Shown here: one piece after another, positions 52,972 to 61,215 of the stretch
Layout of the letters: each line of letters begins with the position of its first letter
Numbering within the stretch: position 1 is the stretch's first letter
From: Actinomadura spongiicola
Lineage (GTDB): Bacteria > Actinomycetota > Actinomycetes > Streptosporangiales > Streptosporangiaceae
Direction: 5' to 3'
Length of the DNA: 64,000 nucleotides
Assembly (NCBI RefSeq): GCF_003432485.1
Contig: NZ_QVNQ01000008.1
Location: 62,001 to 126,000 of the forward strand
Notes under the pieces: model-generated
The model's input: only the letters and a program-made list of their open reading frames with translations
The model's database searches: none
What the model was told of the DNA's origin: nothing
Program-made: the position numbers and the translations under genes

Positions 52972-53594
52972 TCCGGGTTCCGGAAACGCTGCCGGCGCGG
53001 ATGTTCCTGCTGGCCTACGACACGAACAAGCAGAAGATGACCAAAGGCGGCGCGCGGCTCGGCTACGTGCTGCGCGCGGCCGCCCTGACGGAGCTGTACC
53101 TCGACGGCCGTCTCGGTGAGGGGCGGCGCGGCCCCGTCCCGGGGACGCCCGGCGCCGATCCGTACGGGGTGCTGGCGCAGATCGCGGCGTCCCCGCGCCC
53201 CCGGTCGTGGCAGCACTGGGTGCGCAAGGACAGCAGGGCGATCGTGCGGACGGTCCGCGACGAGCTCGCCGACGACGGCTGGATCCGGGTGCAGCGGCGC
53301 ACGCTCCTCGGGGTGTTCACGAGGCACGAGATCACGGTGCGGGACCCCCGGGTGGTGAAGACGCTGTGGGGCGGGGCGTCGTCCGCGCTGCGGGGACGTC
53401 CGGTGGCCCATGTGAACAGCTACGACGCGGCCGCGGTCGCGCTGGCGGCGGCGGGCGAGCTGAAGACCGTCCTGCCGGGCCCGGACCGGCGGCGGTACCG
53501 GCGGCGGATCGCGGAGCTCACGGCGCGGACGGGCCCCGCGGCCCCGGCGGTCCGCCGGGCCCTCGAACAGGACCGCTCCGACGGCGCCGGCTGA
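52968..53594 (+). CDS. GPP34 (GOLPH3-like) family protein
   Basis: 208 residues from ATG 52968. The pattern LPARMFLLAYDTNKQKMT ... LGYVLRAAALTELYLDGRL ... DDGWIRVQ, then a helical C-terminus, is the bacterial GPP34 domain related to Golgi phosphoprotein 3, a phosphoinositide-binding fold. Function in bacteria is open. Last gene of the SPFH/RHH/GPP34 operon, coupled by ATGA. Confidence 0.88.
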   Translation: MIRVPETLPARMFLLAYDTNKQKMTKGGARLGYVLRAAALTELYLDGRLGEGRRGPVPGTPGADPYGVLAQIAASPRPRSWQHWVRKDSRAIVRTVRDELADDGWIRVQRRTLLGVFTRHEITVRDPRVVKTLWGGASSALRGRPVAHVNSYDAAAVALAAAGELKTVLPGPDRRRYRRRIAELTARTGPAAPAVRRALEQDRSDGAG

Positions 53595-53637
53595 ACTCCC
53601 CCGCGGCGGGCGGGCCGTCCATGTTTGAGGGTGACCG

Positions 53638-54525
53638 GTGGGGCACGAAGAAAGGACGGTGAAGGACGGAGAGGACGTGGAGATCAGCCTCGACCTCCTG
53701 CTACCCCGGGACGCGGCCAGCGTCCCGGCGACACGGAGGCTGCTGGACGCGGCGCTGACCGCCCTCGGGGTGGATGACCAGATTCGCGGTGACATAGAAG
53801 TGATGCTGACCGAGGCGTGCACGAACGTGATCCGGCACGCCGAACGGGGCGTCGGCTACACGGTGCGCGCGACGATCCAGGATCGCCGCTGCCTGATCAA
53901 GGTGATCGACTCGGGTCGGGGGTTCGACGCGGCGAACGTGCCCGACCCCGGGCCGAGCGAGGAACGCGGTCGCGGATTGTTGATAATGAAGGCGTTGGCG
54001 GACGACGTCCGGTTCCGCTCCCTTCCCGATGCGGGTGCGCTCGTCGCGCTGGAGAAGCGGTTGCGGTACGGGGAGGACAGCCTCGGCGTCCTGCTCACCG
54101 CGGACAGCACGGCCCCCTTCATGGCCGAGGCCGATCCGGCGATGGACGAGTTCGCGACCCGGCTGTTCGAGATGGCGCGCGCCGGGCGGACGGCGGAACT
54201 CGTCGATTACGTCGAGGCGGGGGTGCCGCCGAACCTGTCCGACGACGGGGGCGACACGCTGCTCATGCTCGCCGCGTACCACGGCCACGCCGACACCGTG
54301 CGGGCGCTCGCGGCGCGCGGCGCCGACCCCGAGCGCCCCAACGACGAGGGACGGCGGCCCCTCTCGGGCGCGGTCCTCAAGCGGGAGCCGGACGTGGTGC
54401 GGGCGCTGCTGGACGCGGGCGCCGACCCCCGGGCGGGATCGCCGTCCGCCGTCGACACGGCGAGGATGTTCGGCAGCACCGAGTTCCTCGCGTGGTTCGA
54501 CGAGGCCGCTCCCCCACCCGCCTGA
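53638..54525 (+). CDS. RsbW-like ATP-binding protein fused to ankyrin repeats
   Basis: 295 residues (starts at GTG 53638, 53659 or 53677 are possible; the fold begins with EISLDLLLPRDAASVPATRR). Residues about 15-140 are a GHKL ATP-binding domain: VMLTEACTNVIRHAERG (N-box), VIDSGRGFDAANV (G1) and ERGRGLLIMKALAD (G2). After residue about 170 there are at least three ankyrin repeats (GDTLLMLAAYHGHADTVRALAARGADP, EGRRPLSGAVLKREPDVVRALLDAGADP). This combination suggests a kinase or anti-sigma switch whose partner is held by the ankyrin part. Confidence 0.88.
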   Translation: MGHEERTVKDGEDVEISLDLLLPRDAASVPATRRLLDAALTALGVDDQIRGDIEVMLTEACTNVIRHAERGVGYTVRATIQDRRCLIKVIDSGRGFDAANVPDPGPSEERGRGLLIMKALADDVRFRSLPDAGALVALEKRLRYGEDSLGVLLTADSTAPFMAEADPAMDEFATRLFEMARAGRTAELVDYVEAGVPPNLSDDGGDTLLMLAAYHGHADTVRALAARGADPERPNDEGRRPLSGAVLKREPDVVRALLDAGADPRAGSPSAVDTARMFGSTEFLAWFDEAAPPPA

Positions 54526-54556
54526 GCCGGTCCGCCCCGACGGTCGGCGCGGACGG

Positions 54557-55999
54557 TCAGCGCGGGACCCGCATCACCAGTAGCGCCACCAGCAGGGCCG
54601 CCGCCGCGAACACCGCGCCGACCGCGTACGCGGCGTCCATCCCGCTCAGCACGTCGCCGAGGTCGCGGGGCCCGGACGCCGCCGACCCGTGCGCGGTCAC
54701 CATGACGGCCGAGCCGACCGACGCGCCCGACCACAGCATGGCCTGCGCGACGCCGGACGCGACCCCCGCGTTCTCCGGTTCGACGCTCGCGAGGACCGTC
54801 GCGTTGAGCGGCATGATCGAGACACCGACGCCGGCGCCGATGAGCAGCAACGGGCCGAGGAGCCCGGCCGCGTAGCCGTCCTCGGGCGACAGCCGCGTCA
54901 GCCACAGCAGCCCGGCGCCGACCACGGCCGTTCCCGCGACGACGAGCGTCCTGGCGCCGAGGCGCGGCAGCAGCCGCGGGACGGTCCGGACGGCCACGAA
55001 CTGCGTTGCCACGAGCGGCAGGAAGGCCAGGCCCGCCCGCAGCGGCCCGTACCCGAGGACCTGCTGGAGGTACTGGGTGAGGAAGAACAACGCCCCGAAC
55101 ATCGCCGCGACCAGCAGGAACTGGGTCAGGTAGGAGGCGGCGCGGTCGCGTCCGGTCAGCAGCCACAGGGGCATGACCGGTTGCCGGGCGCGGCGCTCGA
55201 CCGCGACGAATCCGGCGAGCAGGACGGCCGCCGCCCCGAACGCGGCGAGCGCCGGGCCGTCGTCCCAGCCGTCCGCTCCGACGCGGATCAACGCGTAGAC
55301 GAGCGCGGTCATGCCGGCCGTGGACGCGGCGGCGCCCGCGATGTCGAAGCGGCCGGGGCGGCGTTCGGTCTCGGCGAGGACGCGGGGCGCGAGCAGCGCC
55401 AGGACGACGCCCGCCGGAACGTTGACGAAGAACACCCACCGCCAGGACCCGGCCTCGGTCAGCACGCCGCCGGCGATCATGCCGACGGCGGCGCCCGCGC
55501 CGGTCACGGCGGAGAAGACGCTGAGCGCGCGGACGCGCGCCTGTCCCTGGAACTGCGTGGCGATCAGCGCCATCGCGCTCGGCGCCGCGAAGGCGGCGGC
55601 GACGCCCTGGGCGGCGCGGGCGGCGAACAGCCACCACCCTTCGGCGGCGAACCCGCCGATCAGCGACGCCGCCGTGAACACCGCGACCCCGGCGGTGAAG
55701 ACGCGGCGGCGTCCGAAGGCGTCTCCGGCCCGACCGCCGAGGAGCAGCAACCCGCCGAATGCGAGCATGTAGGAGTTCTGGATCCAGGCGAGACCTCCGG
55801 TCGACAGTCCGAGCCCGTCCCGGATCCGCGGGAGGGCGACGGTGACGATGGTGGTGTCCACGCCGATCAGGAGCTGGCAGCCGACGATGACGGCGAGGAC
55901 GAATCCTGGGCGATGATGGACGGACGAGGCGGCCTCGTCGGGAGCTGCGGGCTTCCCGGTCGAGACCGTCCGCCCCGAAGACGGGGGCGATGAGGGCAC
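54557..55999 (-). CDS. MFS multidrug transporter, DHA2 (14-TM) type
   Basis: 480 residues from GTG 55999 (GGAAGGTCTGCC before it). The pattern LLIGVDTTIVTVALPRIRDGL opens segment 1, GGRAGDAFGRRRVFTAG is motif A, and SIMPLNATVLASVEPENAGVASGVAQ the C-half signature. Related to the other DHA2 gene only by family. Divergent from TetR at 56118, which probably represses it. Confidence 0.93.
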   Translation of the reverse strand: MPSSPPSSGRTVSTGKPAAPDEAASSVHHRPGFVLAVIVGCQLLIGVDTTIVTVALPRIRDGLGLSTGGLAWIQNSYMLAFGGLLLLGGRAGDAFGRRRVFTAGVAVFTAASLIGGFAAEGWWLFAARAAQGVAAAFAAPSAMALIATQFQGQARVRALSVFSAVTGAGAAVGMIAGGVLTEAGSWRWVFFVNVPAGVVLALLAPRVLAETERRPGRFDIAGAAASTAGMTALVYALIRVGADGWDDGPALAAFGAAAVLLAGFVAVERRARQPVMPLWLLTGRDRAASYLTQFLLVAAMFGALFFLTQYLQQVLGYGPLRAGLAFLPLVATQFVAVRTVPRLLPRLGARTLVVAGTAVVGAGLLWLTRLSPEDGYAAGLLGPLLLIGAGVGVSIMPLNATVLASVEPENAGVASGVAQAMLWSGASVGSAVMVTAHGSAASGPRDLGDVLSGMDAAYAVGAVFAAAALLVALLVMRVPR

Positions 56000-56083
56000 G
56001 GCAGACCTTCCGGTGGATTTCCGACAGTTAAGGAACGGCGACGTACACTATGCGGGGAACCTATCAGCGATCCGCACCAAAGA

Positions 56084-56097
56084 GAACGCTTACGTTC
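56084..56097. promoter_or_regulatory. GAACG-n4-CGTTC dyad in divergent promoter
   Basis: A 14-bp dyad 21 bp before the TetR start and 85 bp before the MFS start; likely TetR operator. Confidence 0.5.
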
Positions 56098-56117
56098 ACT
56101 ATTTCCGGAAGTGCGTC

Positions 56118-56696
56118 GTGACGGGCACCACCCGCCGCCGCGGCGGGGCCCTGGAGGCGGCGATCTTCGACGCCGTGCTCGACCGGCTGGCGGTCGTCGG
56201 CTATCGCGGGCTGACCATGGAGGGCGTCGCCGGGGCCGCCCGCACCGGCAAGGCCGCGCTCTACCGGCGCTGGCCGTCCAAGGAGGCCCTCGTCGCCGAC
56301 GCGCTCCGGCACACCCTGCCCGAGCCGCCCGCGCCGCCCACGACCGGCGACGTCCGCGAGGACATGCTGGCGGCCCTGGCCTGCCTGCGCGACACGCTTC
56401 TCACCTGCCGGGGCGCGGCGTTCCGGGTGCTGAAGGACGACCCCGAGGAGGGCAAGGGCATCCTGCACGACGTCGTCCAGCAGCGCCTGTCGAGGCCGGT
56501 CCGGGACGTGCTGTACCAGGCGCTGGAGCAGGCGGCCGAACGTGGCGAGGCCCGCCCCGAGGCGGTGACCCGGCGGATCGCCGACGTCGGCCCGGCCGTG
56601 ATCTTCTACCGCAATCTCACCGAGGGCGGCGAGATGACCGACGCCTACCTGGAGTGGGTCGTCGACGAGATCCTGCTCCCGATCATCCGTCCCTGA
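56118..56696 (+). CDS. TetR/AcrR-family regulator
   Basis: 192 residues from GTG 56118. The HTH (about 10-55) includes LDRLAVVGYRGLTMEGVAGAARTGKAALYRRWPSKEALV, and the C-terminal part LLTCRGAAFRVLKDDP matches the AcrR-C group. Opposite the DHA2 transporter with a shared operator, so it probably senses the drug exported. Confidence 0.9.
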   Translation: MTGTTRRRGGALEAAIFDAVLDRLAVVGYRGLTMEGVAGAARTGKAALYRRWPSKEALVADALRHTLPEPPAPPTTGDVREDMLAALACLRDTLLTCRGAAFRVLKDDPEEGKGILHDVVQQRLSRPVRDVLYQALEQAAERGEARPEAVTRRIADVGPAVIFYRNLTEGGEMTDAYLEWVVDEILLPIIRP

Positions 56697-56711
56697 CGGC
56701 GGATCCCGGGG

Positions 56712-57773
56712 TCAGAGGGCGAGTTCGTCCTTGCGGGCGAGTTCGTTCTCGGGAGCGTCGACGACGACGCGGTGGTGCCAGTAGGGCGGGGCGATGCCCT
56801 CCTCGCGGAGGGTCCGGTGCAGCCGCTTCAGGAACTCGTGCTTGATGAGGAACTGGTCGCCGAACTCCGTCGACCGCAGGATGACGTGGAAGCCGACGGT
56901 CGCGTCGTTGAAGTCGTCGAACCGGACCAGGACGCTCGCGTCCTCGACACCGCCCTGGACGTCCTTCATCACGTCCTGACCGACCTCGACGAGGAGTTCC
57001 TCCACCCGGTCCAGGTCGACCTCGTAGGCCACCTTCGCGTAGACCAGGATCGACATGTCCTGCGCGGGACGGTGGAAGTTGGTGAGGATCGTGTCGGAGA
57101 ACCGCTGGTTCGGGATGACCTCGATGTTGTCCGACAGCGTCCGGATGGACGTGTTGCGCCAGTTGATGTCGACGACGTACCCCTCCTGGCCGGTGGCCAG
57201 CTTGATGTAGTCGCCGGGCTCGATCGTCTTGGACGCCAGGACGTGCACGCCCGCGAACAGGTTCGCCAGAGTGTCCTGGAGGGCGAGCGCGACCGCGAGG
57301 CCACCGACGCCGAGGGCGCCGAGCAGGGGCGAGATCGAGACCCCGAGGCTCTGCAGCATCACCAGCAGCCCGACGCCGATCACCACCACCTTGGCGATGT
57401 TGGCGAAGATCGTGACATTGGCGGCGACGCCCTGCTTGGCCAGCGCGAACGAGCTGACCGAGCTCGCGATCAGCCGGGCCAGCGCCACCGACACCACGAA
57501 GATCGTCACGGCGGTGAGCACGTTGGCGATCACGTCCAGCGTGCCGCGCGGCAGGTCCAGCACCTTCGCCGCGGTCCACAGGCCGAGGATCACCGAGACG
57601 GGGACGGCCAGGTCCTTGACCAGCCGGGCGGCCATGTCGTCCCAGGCCCACCGGGTGCCGTCCGCCCGCTTCGCCAGCCGTCCGGTCAGCAGCCGCAGGA
57701 CGACCGCGATCGCCAGGGCCACCGCCAGCACGATCGCGGCGGCGATGATCCGCTCCCAGCTCAGGTCACCCAT
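56712..57773 (-). CDS. MscS-type mechanosensitive ion channel
   Basis: 353 residues from ATG 57773 (AAGGGGAG upstream; an alternative ATG lies about 65 bases earlier). Four membrane segments in the first ~180 residues, the last forming the pore (GVGGLAVALALQDTLANLFAG, the Gly/Ala pattern of TM3a). The beta domain follows: PGDYIKLATGQEGYVVDINWRNTSIRTLSDNIEVIPNQRF. Larger than E. coli MscS (286) by an extra N-terminal pair. Releases solutes during osmotic downshock. Confidence 0.93.
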   Translation of the reverse strand: MGDLSWERIIAAAIVLAVALAIAVVLRLLTGRLAKRADGTRWAWDDMAARLVKDLAVPVSVILGLWTAAKVLDLPRGTLDVIANVLTAVTIFVVSVALARLIASSVSSFALAKQGVAANVTIFANIAKVVVIGVGLLVMLQSLGVSISPLLGALGVGGLAVALALQDTLANLFAGVHVLASKTIEPGDYIKLATGQEGYVVDINWRNTSIRTLSDNIEVIPNQRFSDTILTNFHRPAQDMSILVYAKVAYEVDLDRVEELLVEVGQDVMKDVQGGVEDASVLVRFDDFNDATVGFHVILRSTEFGDQFLIKHEFLKRLHRTLREEGIAPPYWHHRVVVDAPENELARKDELAL

Positions 57774-57938
57774 GACGCGTGCGTCTCCCCTTCCCTCGGG
57801 ACGGCCCGCGGCCTGCCCCATCACGTCCCGATTTGCCATGTTGTGCGTCCTCGATCGTAGTGAAGGCCCGGGGCGCGCGACGCACATCCGGGACACCGGG
57901 GACCGGGGAGAAGCAGGGGGGCGGTTACGATCGATCAG

Positions 57939-59606
57939 GTGGTAGGCGTGGGAATGATGCGCCGGCTCGGGGTCACGGCGCTGGGACTGCGGAACGGCCC
58001 CCACCGCGTCACGGTCGAGCGGGATCTGGAGGTCCCCGCGGCGGACGGCGTCACCCTGCTGGCCGACCATTACGCCCCCGAGGGCGTCGAGCGGGCGCCG
58101 ACGGTCCTCGTCCGCTCCCCCTACGGGCGGCGCGGGCCGTTCGGGCTGATGTGCGGGCAGGGCTTCGCGTCGCACGGGTTCCAGGTCGTGGTGCAGAGCG
58201 TCCGGGGCGGCTTCGGGTCCGGCGGGGTGTTCGAGGCGCTGGACGAGCGGGAGGACGGCCTCGCCACCGTCGAGTGGCTCCGGTCACAGCCCTGGTTCGG
58301 CGGGACGTTCGCCATGCACGGCCCGAGCTATCTCGGCTACGTGCAGTGGGCCGTCGCCGCCGAGGCCGGGCCCGCGCTGCGGGCGCTGTCGATGCAGGTC
58401 ACCGCGTCCACGTTCCGCGACGCGGTGAACGTCGGCGGCGCGTTCGCGCTGGAGTCGACCCTCATCTGGGTCGACCTGACCGCGCGGATGAAGAACTCCC
58501 TGTCCGGGATCACGACCGCGGTGCTGTCGCCGCGCCGCGCCCGCCGCGCCACCCTGTCCGGACGTCCCCTCGCCGAGCTCGACCGGCTGGCGACCGGCGC
58601 GCAGCAGCGCTTCTTCCAGGACCTCCTCGTCAACGGCCCCGACACCCCGTTCTGGGACCGGCGCGACTTCAGCCCGACCGTCTCCCAGGTCACGGCGCCG
58701 GTCAACCTGACGGGCGGCTGGTACGACATCTTCCTGCCCTGGCAGATCAAGGACTACGCCGCCCTCCGCGCCGCCGGCCGCCGCCCGTACCTGACGATCG
58801 GGCCGTGGTTCCACGCCGACCAGCGGATGATGCGGGGCTCGATCGGCGAGTCGATCGCCTGGTTCCGGGCCCACCTCCTGGACGACCCGTCCCAGCTTCG
58901 GGAACAGCCCGTCCGGCTGTACGTCACCGGCGCGGAGGAGTGGCGGGAGTTCCCCGACTGGCCCGTCCCCGGAATGCGGGAGGAACGCTGGCACCTGCGC
59001 GAGGACGGCGCCCTGTCCCCCGACCCGCCGCCCGAGTCCGATCCCGACGCCCACCGGCCCGACACCTACCGGTACGACCCCAACCACCCGACGCCCTTCC
59101 TCGGCGGGCCCACCCTGCTCGGCGAGACGCACCCGTCCACCGACCAGCGGCGCCTGGAACGCCGCAGGGACGTGCTGACCTACACCTCCGACGTCCTCGA
59201 CCACGATCTGGAGATCATCGGCCCGGTCACCGCCGACCTGCGCATCCGCTCGAACCGCGACCACACCGACTTCGTCGTCCGGCTGTGCGACGTCACCCCC
59301 GACGGCGCGTCGCTGAACCTGTGCGAGGGGATGCGCCGCCTCGTCCCCGGCTCACCGGACCCGGGGGCGGACGGCGTCCGGCGGATCGCCGTCGAACTGT
59401 GGCCCGCCGGGCACCGCTTCCGCCGCGGGCACCGCGTCCGCGTGCAGGTCGCCAGCGGCGCCTACCCCCGCGTGGCCCGCAACCCCGGCACCGGCGCGCC
59501 CATCGGCGGCGCCACCGAGATGCTCACCGCCGACCAGGAGATCTTCCACTCCCCCCACCATCCCTCCGCCATCACCCTCCCCGTCGTCTCCGAGGAGTCC
59601 GAATAG
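57939..59606 (+). CDS. CocE/NonD-family alpha/beta hydrolase (X-Pro dipeptidyl-peptidase-like)
   Basis: 555 residues; GTG 57939 with a TACGAT box nine bases upstream suggests a leaderless transcript. The N-terminal catalytic domain has RSPYGRRG and the nucleophile motif MHGPSYLGYVQW; the Asp/His pair lies in VNLTGGWYDIFL and GPWFHAD. The C-terminal jelly-roll domain (about 340-550) matches X-Pro dipeptidyl-peptidases and cocaine esterase (RSNRDHTDFVVRLCDVTPDG). Substrate unknown. No signal peptide seen. Confidence 0.9.
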   Translation: MVGVGMMRRLGVTALGLRNGPHRVTVERDLEVPAADGVTLLADHYAPEGVERAPTVLVRSPYGRRGPFGLMCGQGFASHGFQVVVQSVRGGFGSGGVFEALDEREDGLATVEWLRSQPWFGGTFAMHGPSYLGYVQWAVAAEAGPALRALSMQVTASTFRDAVNVGGAFALESTLIWVDLTARMKNSLSGITTAVLSPRRARRATLSGRPLAELDRLATGAQQRFFQDLLVNGPDTPFWDRRDFSPTVSQVTAPVNLTGGWYDIFLPWQIKDYAALRAAGRRPYLTIGPWFHADQRMMRGSIGESIAWFRAHLLDDPSQLREQPVRLYVTGAEEWREFPDWPVPGMREERWHLREDGALSPDPPPESDPDAHRPDTYRYDPNHPTPFLGGPTLLGETHPSTDQRRLERRRDVLTYTSDVLDHDLEIIGPVTADLRIRSNRDHTDFVVRLCDVTPDGASLNLCEGMRRLVPGSPDPGADGVRRIAVELWPAGHRFRRGHRVRVQVASGAYPRVARNPGTGAPIGGATEMLTADQEIFHSPHHPSAITLPVVSEESE

Positions 59607-59822
59607 GGGCCGGATCTGAGGCGTACATCACACGCCGGACCGATCCGTCGCGCATCTCGTTCGATGTTCCCGCTGGTCGGCGGCGTTTCGGCGGGCCGTG
59701 CGGGGCAGGAGATCCGATTCGCGAGGTTTGACGGTAGGTGCGGCCGGATAAGAGTCTGATCGAGCAGGTGTCTACGACGCAGATACCTCCGTGCTTCCCC
59801 TGTGTTGCCCCGGAGGATCCGT

Positions 59823-61100
59823 ATGCACCGCCCGTTGAACATCGCACTCGTGTCCGCCTCCGACCTTGACGGCGAGCACCTCCACGCGATCCATGTGCGC
59901 GATCTCGCCCGCTCGCTGACCCGTCCGCTCTCCGCGGAAGGGGAGCCGAACCAGGTCACGGTGTACGCCCGGCGCCAGAACCGAGCCGCGCGTGCCCGGA
60001 CCCGGCTGGCGCCGGGCGCCGCACTGGTCCACCTCGACGCCGGGCCCGCCCGACCGCTGCCCGACGACGAGCTGCTGAAGCACCTCCGCGAGTTCGCCGA
60101 CGGGCTGCGCCGCCGCTGGAGCGGGTCCGGTCGCCCCGACATCGTGCACGCGCACGGCTGGATCGGCGGACTCGCCGCCTGCGCCGTCGCCCGCGAACTC
60201 GACATCCCCTTCGTGCAGAGCCACCACGGCGTCGCCGCCGCCGAACGGCACGCCGGGCAGCCCGTCCACCCGCACCGCGACCGGCTGGAGAAGGCCATCG
60301 CGCGGGACGCCGACCTCGTGATCGCCGGGCACGCCGAGGAGGCGAGCGCGCTCGTCCGGTTGGGCGTGCCGCGGCCGCGAATCCGCGTCGTCCCCTACGG
60401 CGTGGACGGTGAACTGTTCACCCAGATCGGCCCGGCGATGCCGCGCGGCGACCGGCGCCGCCTGGTGATGGTGTGCGACGACCTGGAGGCCGGGGACGTC
60501 GCGACCGCGCTGCGCGCCCTGGTGCACGTCCCGAACGCCGAGCTGACCGTCGCGGGCGGCCCGGCCCGGGAGGACCTGGAGAACGACCCGGTCGTGCACC
60601 GGCTCGTGCTGCTCGCCAAGGAACTGCACGTCAACGATCGAGTGATCTTCCTCGGGCGGGTGCCCCGCAAGTCGCTGCCGAAGCTGCTGCGGACGGCGAG
60701 CCTCGCGCTGTGCCTGTCCCCGCACCGGCCGTGCCCGGCGGCGCCGCTGGAGGCGATGGCCTGCGGCGTCCCCGTCGTCGCGACCCCGGTGGGCGGCAAC
60801 GCCGACGAGGTGCTCGACCACATCACCGGCGTGCACGTCCCCGCGGGGCGCCCCGTCGTGATCGGCCGGATGATCCGGCACCTGCTCAACGAGGAGACCA
60901 CCCTGCACGGCTACTCGATCGCCGCCGCCGACCGCGCCCGCTCCCGGTACTCGCTGGAGCGGACCGCCGCCGAGACGCTCCGCGCCTACCAGCGGGTGCT
61001 GCCCGCCGAGGAGGTCGAGCCGGAGCCGGACATCGATCTGATCGCCGCACTGGACGAGGCGGAGCACGACACCGGCCGAACCCCCGCCCTGGCCGGCTGA
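59823..61100 (+). CDS. Glycosyltransferase family 4 (GT-B)
   Basis: 425 residues from ATG 59823 (GGAGGATCCGT upstream). The N-terminal acceptor domain has VHAHGWIGGLAACAVAREL and SHHGV; the donor domain has GRVPRKSLPKLL and APLEAMACGVPVVATPVGG (E-x7-E-type block). The GT4 retaining fold fits a sucrose-, mannose- or GlcNAc-type transferase; the substrate is open. Stand-alone, with a 216-bp upstream gap. Confidence 0.92.
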   Translation: MHRPLNIALVSASDLDGEHLHAIHVRDLARSLTRPLSAEGEPNQVTVYARRQNRAARARTRLAPGAALVHLDAGPARPLPDDELLKHLREFADGLRRRWSGSGRPDIVHAHGWIGGLAACAVARELDIPFVQSHHGVAAAERHAGQPVHPHRDRLEKAIARDADLVIAGHAEEASALVRLGVPRPRIRVVPYGVDGELFTQIGPAMPRGDRRRLVMVCDDLEAGDVATALRALVHVPNAELTVAGGPAREDLENDPVVHRLVLLAKELHVNDRVIFLGRVPRKSLPKLLRTASLALCLSPHRPCPAAPLEAMACGVPVVATPVGGNADEVLDHITGVHVPAGRPVVIGRMIRHLLNEETTLHGYSIAAADRARSRYSLERTAAETLRAYQRVLPAEEVEPEPDIDLIAALDEAEHDTGRTPALAG

Positions 61101-61215
61101 GACGCACCGCCCTCGCGGGCCCCGGATCCCTCCCCGGATCCGGGGCCCGTTCACGTCCGGCCCCCCGGTGCCCACCGGGTGGGATACTGGGCGGGATGAC
61201 CGAAGGGGGCCGTTG

